From Mannheimia cairinae (lineage in GTDB: Bacteria; Pseudomonadota; Gammaproteobacteria; Enterobacterales; Pasteurellaceae), in assembly GCF_028649535.1 (NCBI RefSeq), contig NZ_JAQSJE010000001.1:1-64000 (forward strand): a stretch of DNA of 64,000 nucleotides. The letters are read 5' to 3'. Of the stretch, positions 10,228 through 22,190 are shown piece after piece. Numbering within the stretch: the first letter of the stretch is position 1; every line of letters begins with the position of its first letter. Both the position numbers and the translations under genes were made by a program. Under the pieces are notes generated by a model that did not search any database, was not told the origin of the DNA, and saw only the letters and a program-made list of their open reading frames with translations.

Positions 10228-13041
10228 ATGCAATATAACAATTTTGACGATTGGCTTGCGTCATCACCATTTGGTGGCTCAAACCAGTCTTACGTTGAAG
10301 AAATTTATGAGCAATATTTAGCAGACCCAGCAAGTGTTGATGAAAGCTGGAAAGCTATTTTTGATTCATTTCCAAAACCAACAACTCCTCAGGTTGAACA
10401 ACCTCATTCCCAAGTTCGTGACTACTTTAGAAAGCTTGCTCGTGAACAACAACCTCAATCTATTACCGTTATCGATCCTGAAGCCAGTGCAAAGCAAGTG
10501 CGTTTACTACAATGGATTAACGCACACCGTTTTCGTGGCTACTTGGAAGCAAAACTTGATCCTATTAATTATTATCGTTGGAAAACCTCTAACGTACCTG
10601 AATTAGATTATAAATATCACGGTTTTACCGATGCCGATCTTAACGAAACTTTTACCGTAGGCCGCTATGTTTATGGTAAAGAAACGATGAAACTTGGCGA
10701 GCTAAATGAGGCTTTGAAAGAGACTTATTTAGGTTCAATCGGTTTAGAGTTTATGCACGTTCAAGATATTGAGCAACGCAACTGGCTACAAGAAAAAATT
10801 GAAAGTGTGATAAATAAACCTCTCTTTAGCAAAGCAGAAAAATTAAATTTATTAAAAGAATTAACGGCTGCAGATGGTTTAGAGCGTTATTTAGGTGCTA
10901 AATTCCCAGGTGCGAAACGTTTCTCACTTGAAGGAAGCGATGCCTTTATTCCAATGATGAAAGAAATTATTCGCCACGCAGCTCGTCAAGATATGTCTGA
11001 TGTGGTATTAGGTATGGCTCACCGTGGTCGTTTAAATATGTTAGTGAACGTATTTGGTAAACGGCCTGCTGAACTCTTTGATGAATTTGCTGGTAAGCAC
11101 GCAGATGAAAACCGTACGGGTGATGTGAAATATCACCAAGGCTTCTCATCTGATTTTGCCGTTGATGATAAACGTGTTCACTTAACCCTTGCATTTAACC
11201 CATCGCATTTAGAAATTGTAAGCCCTGTTGTAATCGGTTCTGTACGAGCAAAACAAGAGCGTATGCGTGATACTGAACGTAAAAAAGTGTTAGCGGTAAC
11301 TGTACACGGCGACTCCGCAGTAGCTGGGCAAGGTGTGGTACAAGAAACGTTAAATATGGCAAATGCCCGAGGCTATAAAGTCGGCGGTACAATCCGTATC
11401 GTTATCAACAACCAGATTGGTTTTACGACCTCTAACCCTAATGATACTCGTTCAACTGAATTCTGTACCGATATTGCGAAGATGATCCAAGCACCTATTA
11501 TTCACGTAAATGGCGACGATCCTGAAGCCGTTGCCTTTGCCGCTCGTATGGCAGTGGAATATCGTACTAAATTCAAACGTGATATTTTTATTGATCTGAT
11601 TTCTTATCGTCGCCACGGTCATAATGAGGCTGACGAGCCGTTAGCAACACAGCCGATGATGTATAGCATCATCAAAAAACACCCGACTCCTCGTAAAGTT
11701 TATGCCGATCGCTTAATTGCTGAAGGTGTATTAACAAATGAGGACGAAATTGAAATGCTCAACCTTTATCGTGATGCTTTAGATAATGGCGAACGAGTGG
11801 TTGAAGAGTGGCGTGAAATGAATATGGCTGCAGTCGATTGGTTACAATATCTTAACTATGATTGGACTGAGCCTTATGAAAGCAAATTCCCAGCTGATCG
11901 TTTTGCTACCCTTGCAAAACGTGTTTGCGAATACCCTGATACATTAAAAGCACATTCTCGTGTTGAAAAAATTTATGCCGACCGTAGAGAAATGTATGAA
12001 GGTAAAAAATTATTAGACTGGGGAATGGCGGAAACAATGGCTTATGCCACCTTGCTTGATGAAGGCACTCACGTGCGTTTATCTGGTGAAGATGCCGGAC
12101 GTGGTACTTTTTTCCACCGTCACGCAGTTATTCATAACCAAAATGACGGTACGGGGTACGTGCCATTAACTAATCTGCACGCAAATCAAGGTCGCTTCCA
12201 AGTTTGGGATTCCGTACTTTCTGAAGAAGCAGTTCTTGCCTTTGAATATGGCTTTGCAACCACAGATCCAAAAACACTCACTATTTGGGAAGCCCAATTT
12301 GGTGATTTTGCCAACGGTGCTCAAATTGTTATCGACCAATTTATTAGTTCTGGCGAACAAAAATGGGGCAGAATGTGTGGCTTAGTAATGCTATTACCTC
12401 ACGGCTATGAAGGACAAGGTCCTGAACATTCTTCCGCCCGTGTTGAACGCTATTTACAGCTTTGTGCTCAACAAAATATTCAAGTCTGTGTGCCTTCAAC
12501 CCCAGCTCAGGTTTACCATATGCTACGTCGCCAAGCGATTCGCAAAATGCGTCGTCCGTTGGTTGCTATTACACCAAAATCACTATTACGTCACCCTCTT
12601 GCAGTTTCTTCTTTAGATGAATTGCTAAACGGAACTTTCCAAAATGCGATTGGTGAAATTGATGAGATTAACCCAAAACAAGTTAAACGAGTGGTAATGT
12701 GTTCAGGCAAAGTGTATTACGATTTATTAGAGCAACGTCGTAAAAACAACCAAACAGATGTGGCAATTATTCGTATTGAACAACTCTACCCGTTCCCGAT
12801 TGAGGAAGTAAAACAAATTCTTGAACCTTATGCTCACGTGCAAGATTTTGTATGGTGCCAAGAAGAGCCACTTAACCAAGGTGCGTGGTATTGTAGCAAG
12901 CATAATTTTGAAGCTTCGATTCCTGAAGGGGCGAAATTAACTTATGCAGGCAGACCGGCTTCTGCGTCTCCTGCTGTAGGTTATCCATCGCTACACTTAA
13001 AACAACAAAAACAACTTGTTGAAGATGCATTAACATTATAA
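10228..13041 (+). CDS. sucA: 2-oxoglutarate dehydrogenase E1 component
   Basis: Thiamine-diphosphate-dependent E1 of the 2-oxoglutarate dehydrogenase complex; it decarboxylates 2-oxoglutarate and transfers the succinyl group to the lipoyl arm of SucB. 937 residues, as in E. coli. The N-terminus has the E1o signature ([19 protein letters not shown]). The ThDP/Mg region contains [14 protein letters not shown] and [10 protein letters not shown]. The C-terminal transketolase-like pyrimidine and C-domains are complete. SD AGGTC lies eight bases before the ATG. First gene of the suc cluster, 55 bases ahead of sucB, under a CRP-type promoter. Confidence 0.96.
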   Translation: MQYNNFDDWLASSPFGGSNQSYVEEIYEQYLADPASVDESWKAIFDSFPKPTTPQVEQPHSQVRDYFRKLAREQQPQSITVIDPEASAKQVRLLQWINAHRFRGYLEAKLDPINYYRWKTSNVPELDYKYHGFTDADLNETFTVGRYVYGKETMKLGELNEALKETYLGSIGLEFMHVQDIEQRNWLQEKIESVINKPLFSKAEKLNLLKELTAADGLERYLGAKFPGAKRFSLEGSDAFIPMMKEIIRHAARQDMSDVVLGMAHRGRLNMLVNVFGKRPAELFDEFAGKHADENRTGDVKYHQGFSSDFAVDDKRVHLTLAFNPSHLEIVSPVVIGSVRAKQERMRDTERKKVLAVTVHGDSAVAGQGVVQETLNMANARGYKVGGTIRIVINNQIGFTTSNPNDTRSTEFCTDIAKMIQAPIIHVNGDDPEAVAFAARMAVEYRTKFKRDIFIDLISYRRHGHNEADEPLATQPMMYSIIKKHPTPRKVYADRLIAEGVLTNEDEIEMLNLYRDALDNGERVVEEWREMNMAAVDWLQYLNYDWTEPYESKFPADRFATLAKRVCEYPDTLKAHSRVEKIYADRREMYEGKKLLDWGMAETMAYATLLDEGTHVRLSGEDAGRGTFFHRHAVIHNQNDGTGYVPLTNLHANQGRFQVWDSVLSEEAVLAFEYGFATTDPKTLTIWEAQFGDFANGAQIVIDQFISSGEQKWGRMCGLVMLLPHGYEGQGPEHSSARVERYLQLCAQQNIQVCVPSTPAQVYHMLRRQAIRKMRRPLVAITPKSLLRHPLAVSSLDELLNGTFQNAIGEIDEINPKQVKRVVMCSGKVYYDLLEQRRKNNQTDVAIIRIEQLYPFPIEEVKQILEPYAHVQDFVWCQEEPLNQGAWYCSKHNFEASIPEGAKLTYAGRPASASPAVGYPSLHLKQQKQLVEDALTL

Positions 13042-13096
13042 TAAAAACCGCTTATTACCTAAAAGTAAGCTAATAATTCATAAAAGGAAAAAAACA

Positions 13097-14326
13097 ATGA
13101 CTATCGAAATTTTAACACCAGATTTACCTGAATCTGTTGCTGACGCAACCGTTGCCACTTGGCATAAAAAAGTAGGCGAAAGTGTCAAACGTGATGAGAT
13201 CTTAGTTGAGATTGAAACCGATAAAGTTGTATTAGAAGTACCTGCCTCAAGCGACGGTATTTTAGCAGAGATTACTCAAGAGCAAGGGGCTACGGTAGTC
13301 TCTAAGCAATCACTTGGTAAATTAGTAACAGCCAAAGCTGGTGATGTTACGCAAGAAAAACTAGAGCAACAAACAGAAGCGACACCGGCTGATCGTAAAT
13401 ATGCTGCGATTGAAAACAGCCATACAAATGCCGATGATCAAGGCCCAGCTATCCGCCGTTTATTAGCTGAGCACGATTTATCTGCAAATGATATTCAAGG
13501 CAGCGGTGTAGGTGGACGTATTACCCGTGAAGATATTGAAAAAGAGATTGCAAAACGTGTTCAACTTGCTCAAGCAAAAGATGCAGCAACCAATCAAAAT
13601 ACAGTAAGTACTGTTGCATTCAATAGCCGTAGCGAAAAACGTGTGCCGATGACTCGTTTACGCAAACGCATTGCAGAACGCTTATTAGAAGCGAAAAATA
13701 CCACTGCAATGCTGACCACCTTCAACGAGTTAGATATGCAGCCGATTATGAACCTGCGTAAAACTTATGGCGAAAAATTCGAAAAACAACACGGTGTGCG
13801 TTTAGGCTTTATGTCGTTCTATATTAAAGCGGTGGTTGAAGCCCTTAAACGTTACCCTGAAATCAATGCCTCTATTGACGGTGATGATGTGGTTTATCAC
13901 AACTACTTTGATGTGAGCATTGCCGTTTCAACCCCTCGTGGCTTAGTTACGCCAGTATTGCGTGATTGCGATAAAATGAGTATGGCTGAGATTGAGAAAA
14001 AAATTAAAGAGCTTGCCGAAAAAGGACGTGACGGTAAATTAACCGCTGAAGATTTAACTGGCGGTAACTTTACCATTACTAACGGTGGAGTATTCGGCTC
14101 ACTGATGTCCACACCAATCATTAACCCGCCACAAAGTGCGATTTTAGGTATGCACGCTATTAAAGATCGCCCTGTGGCAGTTGATGGGCAAGTGGTTATT
14201 CGCCCGATGATGTATTTAGCATTAAGTTACGATCACCGCTTAATTGATGGTAAAGAATCTGTTGGTTTCTTAGTTACAATTAAAGAGTTACTAGAAGACC
14301 CAACTCGCTTAATTCTTGAAATTTAG
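13097..14326 (+). CDS. sucB: 2-oxoglutarate dehydrogenase E2, dihydrolipoamide succinyltransferase
   Basis: Core of the 2-oxoglutarate dehydrogenase complex. Order: one lipoyl domain (1-75) with the lipoylated Lys at 43 ([11 protein letters not shown]), a linker, the E1/E3-binding domain (about 107-145, with [12 protein letters not shown]), a second linker, and the CoA-dependent acyltransferase domain (about 175-409) with catalytic H380 and D384 in SYDHRLIDG. 409 residues, the usual size. SD AAAGGAA precedes the ATG. The E3 gene (lpd) is not here. A terminator separates sucB from sucC. Confidence 0.96.
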   Translation: MTIEILTPDLPESVADATVATWHKKVGESVKRDEILVEIETDKVVLEVPASSDGILAEITQEQGATVVSKQSLGKLVTAKAGDVTQEKLEQQTEATPADRKYAAIENSHTNADDQGPAIRRLLAEHDLSANDIQGSGVGGRITREDIEKEIAKRVQLAQAKDAATNQNTVSTVAFNSRSEKRVPMTRLRKRIAERLLEAKNTTAMLTTFNELDMQPIMNLRKTYGEKFEKQHGVRLGFMSFYIKAVVEALKRYPEINASIDGDDVVYHNYFDVSIAVSTPRGLVTPVLRDCDKMSMAEIEKKIKELAEKGRDGKLTAEDLTGGNFTITNGGVFGSLMSTPIINPPQSAILGMHAIKDRPVAVDGQVVIRPMMYLALSYDHRLIDGKESVGFLVTIKELLEDPTRLILEI

Positions 14327-14338
14327 TCGCAAATTTAG

Positions 14339-14375
14339 ACCGCTTGTAAGGCTTGCTTGCAAGCGGTTGTTTTTT
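14339..14375 (+). terminator. Uptake-signal terminator between sucB and sucC
   Basis: ACCGCTTG (14339-14346) pairs with CAAGCGGT (14360-14367), followed by TGTTTTTT. Both arms are uptake signals. It should reduce sucAB transcription into sucCD, so sucCD may need its own promoter in 14376-14447. Confidence 0.8.
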
Positions 14376-14447
14376 ATGGAATATTTGCAATTTTTCATTA
14401 GATGAATTACATTCCTACTCAATCATAATTAATACTCAAGGACTAAT

Positions 14448-15617
14448 ATGAATCTACACGAATATCAAGCAAAACAAATATTTAGACAGTACGGATTGCC
14501 CGTAAGTGAAGGCATTCCGTGTTTCTCAGCAGATGAAACCGTTGCAGCCATTCAACAATTAGAAGGCGAGCAATGGGCTGTAAAATGTCAAGTTCACGCA
14601 GGTGGGCGAGGCAAAGCCGGTGGTGTAAAATTGGTGCGTAGTACAGATGAAGCAAAAGCATTTGCACAACAATGGCTTGGTAATCGCTTAGTAACGTTTC
14701 AAACCGATAGTTTAGGGCAACCTGTTAATGCTATCTATGTGGAAGAAACCTGCAATATATCTCGTGAGCTTTATTTAGGGGCGGTTGTGGATCGTTCTGC
14801 CCAAAAAGTTATTTTTATGGCATCAAGTGCTGGCGGAATGAATATTGAAGAAGTTGCAGAAAAAACACCTGAGCTTATTCATAAAGCAACCATTGCCCCA
14901 CTTACAGGCGGACAAGCTTATCAAGGCCGTGAGCTTGCTTTCAAACTCGGTCTAAAAGGTGATGAAGTTAAACAATTTGCTGATATCTTCGTTAAACTTG
15001 CTACGTTATTTGTAGAAAAAGATTTAGCCTTATTAGAAGTGAATCCGCTTGTCGTTACAAAAGAAGGCTTACTGCTCTGCTTAGATGCCAAAATGTCGAT
15101 TGACAGCAACGCACTCTACCGCCACCCAGAATTAAAAGCGTTACAAGATTTAAGCCAAGATGATGAGCGTGAAGCGATTGCTGAAAAATGGAACCTAAAC
15201 TATGTGGCATTAGATGGCAACATCGGCTGTATGGTAAATGGTGCTGGCTTAGCAATGGGAACAATGGATATTGTCAAGCTCTACGGCGGCAAACCTGCTA
15301 ACTTCTTAGATGTCGGAGGCGGAGCTACCAAAGAACGAGTGGCAGAGGCTTTTAAATTGATTTTATCTGATACCAATGTAAAAGCGGTTTTAGTGAATAT
15401 TTTTGGCGGTATTGTTCGTTGTGATCTAATTGCCAATGGTGTGATTGATGCCGTGAATGAAGTCGGTGTAACTGTGCCGGTTATCGTACGCTTAGAAGGT
15501 ACTAACGCAGAACAAGGACGTGAAATTTTAGCGAACAGTGATTTGAGCATTTTAGCAGCGACATCACTTAAACAAGCGGCTGAATTAGCTGTAAAATCTG
15601 CAAATGAGGGGGAATAA
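14448..15617 (+). CDS. sucC: Succinyl-CoA synthetase beta subunit
   Basis: Beta subunit of succinyl-CoA ligase, which interconverts succinyl-CoA and succinate with nucleotide triphosphate formation. ATP-grasp fold at the N-terminus ([37 protein letters not shown] at about 45-62) and the ligase/CoA domain at the C-terminus ([21 protein letters not shown]). 389 residues, one more than E. coli. SD AAGGA. Its stop overlaps the sucD start by one base (TAATG), indicating coupling. Confidence 0.96.
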   Translation: MNLHEYQAKQIFRQYGLPVSEGIPCFSADETVAAIQQLEGEQWAVKCQVHAGGRGKAGGVKLVRSTDEAKAFAQQWLGNRLVTFQTDSLGQPVNAIYVEETCNISRELYLGAVVDRSAQKVIFMASSAGGMNIEEVAEKTPELIHKATIAPLTGGQAYQGRELAFKLGLKGDEVKQFADIFVKLATLFVEKDLALLEVNPLVVTKEGLLLCLDAKMSIDSNALYRHPELKALQDLSQDDEREAIAEKWNLNYVALDGNIGCMVNGAGLAMGTMDIVKLYGGKPANFLDVGGGATKERVAEAFKLILSDTNVKAVLVNIFGGIVRCDLIANGVIDAVNEVGVTVPVIVRLEGTNAEQGREILANSDLSILAATSLKQAAELAVKSANEGE

Positions 15618-16486
15618 TGTCTATTTTAATTAACAAAGATACAAAAGTCATTTGCCAAGGTTTTACCGGTGGGCAAGGCACATTCCACAGTGAACAAGCT
15701 CTTGCTTATGGCACCCAATTAGTCGGCGGTGTTTCCCCAAATAAAGGTGGCACAACCCATTTAGGCTTGCCTGTTTTTAATACTGTGCGTGAAGCAGTTG
15801 AAAACACTGGGGCAACAGCAACCGTTATTTATGTGCCGGCACCAGGTTGTAAAGATGCGATTTTAGAAGCTATTGATGCAGGTATTGAGCTTATTGTCTG
15901 CATAACTGAAGGCATTCCAACCTTAGATATGCTACAAGTAAAACAACGCTTAAATGAAACCGGTGTGAGAATGATTGGGCCGAACTGCCCGGGAGTGATC
16001 ACACCTGATGAATGCAAAATTGGTATTATGCCAGGTAATATCCATAAAAAAGGCAATATCGGTATTGTTTCTCGTTCTGGTACGCTTACCTACGAGGCAG
16101 TTAAGCAAACCACTGATGAAGGCTTTGGGCAATCTACCTGCGTAGGTATTGGTGGCGATCCGATTCCTGGCTCAAACTTTATTGATATTTTAACCCTATT
16201 CCAAAATGACCCTGAAACCGATGCCATCGTAATGATTGGGGAAATTGGTGGTACTGCAGAAGAAGAAGCGGCAGCTTTCATTAAAGCAAATGTAACCAAA
16301 CCTGTTGTCAGTTATATTGCAGGTGTTACCGCTCCTAAAGGCAAACGAATGGGACACGCTGGGGCAATTATCAGCGGCGGTAAAGGCACAGCTGATGAAA
16401 AATTCAAAGCCTTGGAAGATGCCGGTGTAACCACCGTCAGAAGCCTCGCTGAAATTGGCTCTGCCCTACGAAAAGTTTTAGGGTAG
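15617..16486 (+). CDS. sucD: Succinyl-CoA synthetase alpha subunit
   Basis: Alpha subunit of succinyl-CoA ligase, with the CoA-binding Rossmann domain first ([14 protein letters not shown] near 15-28) and the phosphohistidine loop last: active-site His at 247 in GHAGAI. 289 residues, standard. SD GAGGGGG sits inside the sucC end. Together with sucC it forms the heterotetramer. It converges on recO with a shared terminator. Confidence 0.96.
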   Translation: MSILINKDTKVICQGFTGGQGTFHSEQALAYGTQLVGGVSPNKGGTTHLGLPVFNTVREAVENTGATATVIYVPAPGCKDAILEAIDAGIELIVCITEGIPTLDMLQVKQRLNETGVRMIGPNCPGVITPDECKIGIMPGNIHKKGNIGIVSRSGTLTYEAVKQTTDEGFGQSTCVGIGGDPIPGSNFIDILTLFQNDPETDAIVMIGEIGGTAEEEAAAFIKANVTKPVVSYIAGVTAPKGKRMGHAGAIISGGKGTADEKFKALEDAGVTTVRSLAEIGSALRKVLG

Positions 16487-16510
16487 TCGCTCATAAAAAA
16501 GCATAAAAAT

Positions 16511-16562
16511 AAAGTGGTTAGGTTTTAAAATGTACCTTACATTTAACTTAACCACTTTTTAT
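16511..16562. terminator. Bidirectional terminator between sucD and recO
   Basis: AAAGTGGTTAGGTT (16511-16524) pairs with AACTTAACCACTTT (16545-16558), with T-runs outside. The recO stop codon (16548-16550) lies inside the right arm, so the end of recO doubles as the sucD terminator. Confidence 0.82.
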
Positions 16563-17270
16563 TTTATTTGGCAAAATCGATTGGAAAAGCTCTCGGCTTT
16601 TTAAAGGTTGCGATCCTAAATAAGGTTTTAATGCGATGCGAGTAAAACGCTTTGCTGCCTGTTGGGTCGATTTTTCAGAAAAATTCAGCTCGGCAAAAGC
16701 TAATAAATCCTCGCCTAAAAAACTGTTATTATTTTGCAGTAGTGAAGCGATAAAGCCTTTATTTTCACTAAATTGATAACTCATTTTCGGGTCTATTTCC
16801 AACCCTGTTGCAGCACAATGGGTAAAATCAACTCCGTAGCCTAATGCTTTTAATGTATGAAATTCAAAGGTACGTAAAATTGGCTCTACTTGTTCCGTTG
16901 CTGCTAGTTGCGTCATACAGTGCAAATAGTGATGAAAAAGCGTTGGGTAAGCGGTCTGATTTTCTAACACTCTTGCAAGTACTTCGTTGATATAAAAACC
17001 GCTATAAAGTGAGACGGTATTCATCGGCAACGTGAGTGCTGCAGGTTCTGCTTTAGTTAGGGTTTTTAAATCGCCCTTACCAGACCAGCGTAACAATAGC
17101 GGCGTAAAAGGTTGAAGTACCGCTTTTAATGGCGAACGAGCACGTCTTGCCCCTTTTGCTAAAAGCGTGATCCGCCCGTGGTTTTCTGTAAAGAAATCAA
17201 CAAGCAAACTGCTTTCGCTATATTCTCGGCGGTGTAAAACAAACGCCCGTTGCCATTGGTCTGTGGTCAT
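16548..17270 (-). CDS. recO: DNA repair protein RecO
   Basis: 240-residue RecO: N-terminal OB fold (about 1-80, [21 protein letters not shown] and [12 protein letters not shown]) and a helical C-terminal domain. It works with RecR in RecFOR loading of RecA on SSB-coated gaps. It lies after era in the conserved rnc-era-recO order, but 200 bases away because of an inserted palindromic element. No SD of note before the ATG. Confidence 0.93.
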   Translation of the reverse strand: MTTDQWQRAFVLHRREYSESSLLVDFFTENHGRITLLAKGARRARSPLKAVLQPFTPLLLRWSGKGDLKTLTKAEPAALTLPMNTVSLYSGFYINEVLARVLENQTAYPTLFHHYLHCMTQLAATEQVEPILRTFEFHTLKALGYGVDFTHCAATGLEIDPKMSYQFSENKGFIASLLQNNNSFLGEDLLAFAELNFSEKSTQQAAKRFTRIALKPYLGSQPLKSRELFQSILPNKIKSG

Positions 17271-17303
17271 TTTTATTTAGTTATAAGGTTAGAATGGTTT
17301 TTT

Positions 17304-17444
17304 AAATCTCCCCCTTCCCCTCTTTACGAAAGAGGGGGGAATCGTTCAGCGAGCAATCTTCATTCATCTATTTATAATTTTGATGAATGAAAATTTACGA
17401 TATTCTAGTTCCCCTCTTTAGAAAAGAGGGGTTAGGGGAGATTT
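17304..17444. repeat. Palindromic repeat element (MITE-like) between era and recO
   Basis: A 141-base unit. Its left end AAATCTCCCCCTTCCCCTC (17304-17322) is the imperfect inverse of its right end GAGGGGTTAGGGGAGATTT (17426-17444). Each end forms its own hairpin (CCCCTCTTTACGAAAGAGGGG and CCCTCTTTAGAAAAGAGGG), and a third inverted pair (TTCATTCATC / GATGAATGAA, 17359-17391) lies at the centre. No coding potential. It looks like a mobilised miniature element. A related CCCCCTTT-AAAGAGGG fragment occurs at 18410-18430. Confidence 0.65.
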
Positions 17445-17470
17445 GATCTAATTAAACATTCAAAACAGGA

Positions 17471-18388
17471 CTATTCGTCCATATACCCTAAACTGCGTAA
17501 CGCTCTCTCATCATCTGCCCAGCCGGCTTTCACTTTGACCCAAAGCTCAAGATGTACTTGGTTGTCGAATAAGCGTTCCATATCTTTACGGGCTTCAATA
17601 CCGATTGTTTTGATTTTTTGACCGCCGGCTCCGATCACCATTTTTTTCTGTCCGTCTCGTTCAACTAAGATCAAACCGTTGATTTCATAAACACCACGTT
17701 CGTTCATTTTGAACTGTTCGATTTCAACCGTGACTGAATAAGGTAACTCTTCGCCGGTAAAACGCATTAGTTTTTCACGGATAATTTCCGATGCCATAAA
17801 GCGTTGAGAACGGTCTGTTACATACTCTTCAGGGAAATGATGAACACCTTCACGCAGTGATTTACGCACAAATTTTTGTAGAAGATGGACATTTTTACCA
17901 CGTTGAGCCGAAATAGGTAAGATTTCCGCAAAATCAAATTTTTGTGAAAGCTCGGTAATATGCGGTAATAGCTCTTCTTTTTCTTTGATGTTATCCACTT
18001 TGTTGATAGCTAATAGCACCGGGGCTTTGGCTGAACGGAGTTTGTTTAACACCATTTCATCATCTTCTGTCCATTTTGTGCCTTCAACCACAAAGATAAT
18101 TAAATCGACATCGCCAATCGCTGAGCTTGCAGCACGGTTCATTAGGCGGTTAATCGCTCGTTTTTCTTCAATATGTAACCCCGGTGTATCCACATAAATT
18201 GCTTGGTATTGTTCTTCGGTGTGAATACCAACAATACGGTGGCGTGTAGTTTGGGCTTTACGTGAAGTAATTGAGATTTTTTGTCCTAAAATTTTGTTTA
18301 ATAAGGTTGATTTCCCTACGTTTGGGCGACCAACAATAGCAACAAAACCACAATAGGTTTTTGCTTGGTTTTGAGTTTGTTCTGTCAT
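17471..18388 (-). CDS. era: GTPase Era
   Basis: Essential ribosome-assembly GTPase binding the 3' end of 16S rRNA. G1 GRPNVGKST (about 16-24), G3 DTPG (about 68-71), G4 NKVD (about 130-133), and a C-terminal KH domain with the [14 protein letters not shown] loop (about 238-251). 305 residues, normal. SD AAAGGAA lies before the ATG. 50 bases downstream of rnc, as in most gamma-proteobacteria. Confidence 0.96.
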   Translation of the reverse strand: MTEQTQNQAKTYCGFVAIVGRPNVGKSTLLNKILGQKISITSRKAQTTRHRIVGIHTEEQYQAIYVDTPGLHIEEKRAINRLMNRAASSAIGDVDLIIFVVEGTKWTEDDEMVLNKLRSAKAPVLLAINKVDNIKEKEELLPHITELSQKFDFAEILPISAQRGKNVHLLQKFVRKSLREGVHHFPEEYVTDRSQRFMASEIIREKLMRFTGEELPYSVTVEIEQFKMNERGVYEINGLILVERDGQKKMVIGAGGQKIKTIGIEARKDMERLFDNQVHLELWVKVKAGWADDERALRSLGYMDE

Positions 18389-18437
18389 TTTATATTCCTT
18401 TCATTCGTTCCCCCTTTACTAAAAAGAGGGTTTGTTT

Positions 18438-19112
18438 TTATTTCTTTGCCTTAATTACCGCTAATACTTTTTCCGCTGCATCTTGCTCTGCTTTGCGACG
18501 GCTTGTGCCAGTGCCGATAAAGGTTTCATCAATGGTAATCACTTTGCAGGTTACACGGAACGTTTGGTTATGGGCTTCGCCTTTAATATCAAGCACATCA
18601 TATTCTGGCAATGGCTGTTTCTTGCCTTGTAAATATTCCTGTAGGCGTGTTTTCGGGTCTTTTTGTGAATCACCTGGACTAATTTCTTTGAGTAAATCAG
18701 CATACCAATCTACAACCTTTTCCATTGCTTTTGCCATATCGCAATCAAGGTAAATGGCAGCAATAATGGCTTCGACACAGTCGGAAAGAATAGATTCTCT
18801 GCGGTAGCCTCCGCTTTTTAGCTCGCCTGGTCCTAATTTGAGATAATCGCCTAAATCAAATTGACGAGCAATAATGGCTAACGTTTGTTCACGAACTAAT
18901 GTGGCACGCATACGGCTTAACTCCCCTTCATTTGCTTTAGGGAATTTGTCGTATAATGCTTTGCCAATAGTAAAATTTAAAATCGAATCGCCTAAAAATT
19001 CTAAGCGTTCGTTATTTTTTGCTGCAGCACTGCGGTGCGTTAAGGCTTGAGTGAGGTAATCTAGGTTATTAAATTGATAACCTAATTTTTTCTGTAATCG
19101 TTCTAGTTTCAT
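18438..19112 (-). CDS. rnc: Ribonuclease III
   Basis: Double-strand-specific endoribonuclease for rRNA and mRNA processing. The signature [12 protein letters not shown] at 34-45 holds the acidic catalytic residues, with a second acidic cluster at [14 protein letters not shown] (about 111-124). A dsRNA-binding domain follows (about 155-222, ending [14 protein letters not shown]). 224 residues, usual length. It lies between lepB and era in the conserved lepA-lepB-rnc-era order. Confidence 0.96.
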   Translation of the reverse strand: MKLERLQKKLGYQFNNLDYLTQALTHRSAAAKNNERLEFLGDSILNFTIGKALYDKFPKANEGELSRMRATLVREQTLAIIARQFDLGDYLKLGPGELKSGGYRRESILSDCVEAIIAAIYLDCDMAKAMEKVVDWYADLLKEISPGDSQKDPKTRLQEYLQGKKQPLPEYDVLDIKGEAHNQTFRVTCKVITIDETFIGTGTSRRKAEQDAAEKVLAVIKAKK

Positions 19113-19181
19113 AGGGTTATTTTTTAGACTATATGTCTAATCATAATGATAAAAGTCGGGCATAAATACCCGACCTACTGT

Positions 19182-20141
19182 TTAATTGATTGAAGTAAAC
19201 ATTCTTGAGAAACGAAGCCCTGTTGGGAATTCATTTGCTTTTTTATCTAAACTTAACCAAATAAATGTTGCTTTCCCAACAATATTTTTCTCTGGTACAA
19301 ATCCCCAAAAACGGCTATCTTCGCTGTTATCTCGGTTATCACCCATCATAAAATAGTGACCTTCTGGCACAATCCATTCGCCATCAGCTTGCCCTTCTTG
19401 CTTAAAGAAATAAGGTGCATAATTAAATGCCATTGGGTGATTAAGAATCTGGTGAGTTACATCACTTTTTTCTGTACGTTCAATTTGCATTTCACCGTGG
19501 TAGAAGAAGTCTGGGTTTGCTTTTCCTTCACTATATTCAAATATTTGAACTTCGCCACTTGCATTAGTAACGGTTAAACGCTGAGTTGCAAAATCGTATT
19601 TAACTTTGTCGCCCCCCACACCAATAACACGTTTAATGTAATCAATATGAGGTTGTGCGGGTGCTTTAAATACCACCACATCACCACGTTGTGGTTTGCC
19701 AGTTTCAATGATCATATTTTGAAAAATTGGATCTTTAATACCGTAATTAAATTTATTGACGACTAAAAAATCTCCCACTCGTAAAGTAGGTTCCATTGAA
19801 CCACTTGGTATTTGGAAAGGCTCAAATAAAAATGAGCGTAATACCGTTACAAAGAATAAAATACCAAAAAGTGATGCAAAAAATTCGCCTACTGCAGATT
19901 TGGGCTGAATTTCTGCAATCTCTTCTTCTGTTAATTCTCTGCCTAAACGTTTTTGCTGTTGTGCAATCGCCTGTTTACGTCTTGGGTCTGCACTAAATTT
20001 ATAGAATGCCCAAAAGCTTCCACAAATAACAACTAACGCAACCAAAATAATTGAAATTGTATTTGGCAGTTGCATTGAATCTAACCATTTCCAAATACCG
20101 TAAATAATGCCTAAAAATACTATCGGCATAAATTGGGCCAT
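19182..20141 (-). CDS. lepB: Signal peptidase I
   Basis: Inner-membrane serine-lysine protease that removes signal peptides. Start chosen at 20141 (MAQFMPIVF) because AAGGAGT stands six bases before it; a 22-codon upstream extension is open but has no such site. Two N-terminal membrane helices (about 3-18 and 28-47) and a third near 88-104 are followed by catalytic S115 (SGSMEPT) and K170 (YIKRVIG), then GDNRDNSEDSR near 271-281. 319 residues. It follows lepA. Confidence 0.95.
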   Translation of the reverse strand: MAQFMPIVFLGIIYGIWKWLDSMQLPNTISIILVALVVICGSFWAFYKFSADPRRKQAIAQQQKRLGRELTEEEIAEIQPKSAVGEFFASLFGILFFVTVLRSFLFEPFQIPSGSMEPTLRVGDFLVVNKFNYGIKDPIFQNMIIETGKPQRGDVVVFKAPAQPHIDYIKRVIGVGGDKVKYDFATQRLTVTNASGEVQIFEYSEGKANPDFFYHGEMQIERTEKSDVTHQILNHPMAFNYAPYFFKQEGQADGEWIVPEGHYFMMGDNRDNSEDSRFWGFVPEKNIVGKATFIWLSLDKKANEFPTGLRFSRMFTSIN

Positions 20142-20229
20142 TGAATACTCCTTGTTAATCATACAGAATTGCAAATTTCTTGCGAAATTTGACCGCTTGC
20201 CACGCAATTAATTCTGTATGCTTTTTATA

Positions 20230-22029
20230 TTAATCTTTCCCAACGTGTAAAATCGCTAAGAATGCTTCTTGTGGTACCTCTACATTACCGAGGGATTTCA
20301 TTCGTTTTTTACCCTCTTTTTGTTTTTGTAGTAGTTTTTTCTTACGGCTGACGTCGCCACCATAACATTTCGCCAATACGTTTTTACGTAACTGTTTTAC
20401 CGTTGAACGGGCAATTACGTGGTTGCCGATTGCCGCTTGAATCGCAATATCAAATTGTTGGCGAGGAATGAGCTCACGCATTTTTTCAACCAGCTCACGC
20501 CCACGATAAGGTGCGTTTGCTTTATGAACAATTAGGGCTAACGCATCGACTCGCTCGCCGTTGATCATAATATCAACACGTACCATATCTGCAGCTTGGA
20601 AGCGTTTGAAACCATAATCTAATGACGCATAACCACGAGAAGTTGATTTTAAGCGGTCAAAGAAATCTAGCACCACTTCGCCCATTGGAATTTCATAGGT
20701 AAGTGCAATTTGGTTGCCGTGATACACCATATTAGTTTGCACACCTCGTTTTTCCACACAAAGGGTAATAACGTTGCCTAAATATTCTTGTGGCACAAGC
20801 ATATTACATTCTGCAATCGGCTCACGAATTTCTGTAATATTATTGATTGCAGGCAGTTTTGACGGACTATCTACATAAATGGTTTCGCCATCGGTTTGCA
20901 CTACTTCATAAACTACCGTTGGTGCAGTGGTAATTAGGTCAAGATCATATTCACGTTCTAAACGTTCTTGAATGATCTCCATATGTAATAAACCTAAGAA
21001 ACCACAACGGAAACCAAAGCCTAATGCACTTGAGGTTTCCGGCTCATAGAATAACGAAGCATCATTTAAGCTTAATTTGCCTAACGCATCACGGAAAGCC
21101 TCATAGTCATCTGAGCTAATTGGGAATAAACCAGCATAAACTTGTGGTTTAACTTTTTTAAAGCCAGGTAAAACTTCAGTCGCCGGATTATGGTGATGAG
21201 TTAAAGTATCCCCCACTGGAGCCCCTAAAATATCTTTAATCGCACAAACAACCCAACCTACTTCGCCTGTTTTAAGTTCTGCAGTATCAACTCGTTTTGG
21301 TGTGAATATACCAAGACGATCTACGTTATAAGATTGCCCGGTACTCATTACTTTAATTTTATCGCCTTTTTTCAACACACCATTTTTCACACGCACTAAA
21401 GAGACAACACCTAAATAGTTATCGAACCAAGAGTCGATAATCAATGCTTGCAGCGGAGCTTCAGGATCGCCTTCAGGGGCAGGAATTTTTTTAACAATAT
21501 CTTCTAATACCTCTTCAATGCCCACACCTGTTTTTGCCGAACAACGCACGGCTTCCATTGCGTCAATACCGACAATATCTTCAATTTCTTCCGCAACACG
21601 TTCCGGCTCTGCCGCCGGTAAGTCGATTTTATTTAAAATCGGCACAACCTCTAAATCCATTTCGATTGCGGTGTAACAGTTTGCCAAAGTTTGGGCTTCT
21701 ACACCTTGACCAGCGTCCACGACTAATAAAGCCCCTTCACAAGCGGCTAATGAGCGAGAAACTTCGTATGAGAAGTCCACGTGCCCCGGTGTGTCGATAA
21801 AGTTTAGTTGATATGTTTCGCCATCTTTCGCTTTATAGTTTAGGGTTACACTTTGAGCTTTAATTGTAATTCCACGTTCACGCTCAAGATCCATTGAATC
21901 TAATACCTGAGCTTCCATTTCACGATCTGATAAACCGCCACAAGTTTGAATTAAGCGGTCTGATAAAGTCGATTTACCGTGGTCAATATGAGCGATAATC
22001 GAAAAGTTACGAATATTTTGCATTTTCAT
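20230..22029 (-). CDS. lepA: Elongation factor 4 (LepA)
   Basis: Translational GTPase that acts on stalled or mis-translocated ribosomes. G1 AHIDHGKST (about 13-21), G3 DTPGHVDF, G4 NKID, then EF-G-like domains and the LepA-specific C-terminal domain ending in a Lys-rich stretch ([19 protein letters not shown]). 599 residues, standard. Two nearby ATG codons (22029 and 22023) are possible starts; neither has a strong SD. Head of the lepA-lepB-rnc-era-recO block. Confidence 0.96.
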   Translation of the reverse strand: MKMQNIRNFSIIAHIDHGKSTLSDRLIQTCGGLSDREMEAQVLDSMDLERERGITIKAQSVTLNYKAKDGETYQLNFIDTPGHVDFSYEVSRSLAACEGALLVVDAGQGVEAQTLANCYTAIEMDLEVVPILNKIDLPAAEPERVAEEIEDIVGIDAMEAVRCSAKTGVGIEEVLEDIVKKIPAPEGDPEAPLQALIIDSWFDNYLGVVSLVRVKNGVLKKGDKIKVMSTGQSYNVDRLGIFTPKRVDTAELKTGEVGWVVCAIKDILGAPVGDTLTHHHNPATEVLPGFKKVKPQVYAGLFPISSDDYEAFRDALGKLSLNDASLFYEPETSSALGFGFRCGFLGLLHMEIIQERLEREYDLDLITTAPTVVYEVVQTDGETIYVDSPSKLPAINNITEIREPIAECNMLVPQEYLGNVITLCVEKRGVQTNMVYHGNQIALTYEIPMGEVVLDFFDRLKSTSRGYASLDYGFKRFQAADMVRVDIMINGERVDALALIVHKANAPYRGRELVEKMRELIPRQQFDIAIQAAIGNHVIARSTVKQLRKNVLAKCYGGDVSRKKKLLQKQKEGKKRMKSLGNVEVPQEAFLAILHVGKD

Positions 22030-22126
22030 CGGGCAGTTAATGTCCTGTTTTGTTATTTGTTTATCGAAAAATTAATCGAAGAATTGTACTTGAAATACAA
22101 GGTTTTGCAAAGTAAAACCCAAAAGA

Positions 22127-22174
22127 ACAAGCGGTTGTTTTTTGTAATTTTTTTGCAAAAAAACAACCGCTTGT
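22127..22174. terminator. Uptake-signal terminator of the M20 amidase gene
   Basis: ACAAGCGGTTGTTTTTTG (22127-22144) pairs with GCAAAAAAACAACCGCTTGT (22155-22174), a long inverted pair of complete uptake signals. On the minus strand it ends transcription of the amidase gene before lepA. Confidence 0.85.
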
Positions 22175-22190
22175 GGAAATCACTTAAAAG

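Noticed and set aside
20141-20207. 22-codon N-terminal extension of lepB
   Set aside because: AAGGAGT sits directly before the internal ATG at 20141, and the extension is hydrophilic and unlike LepB.
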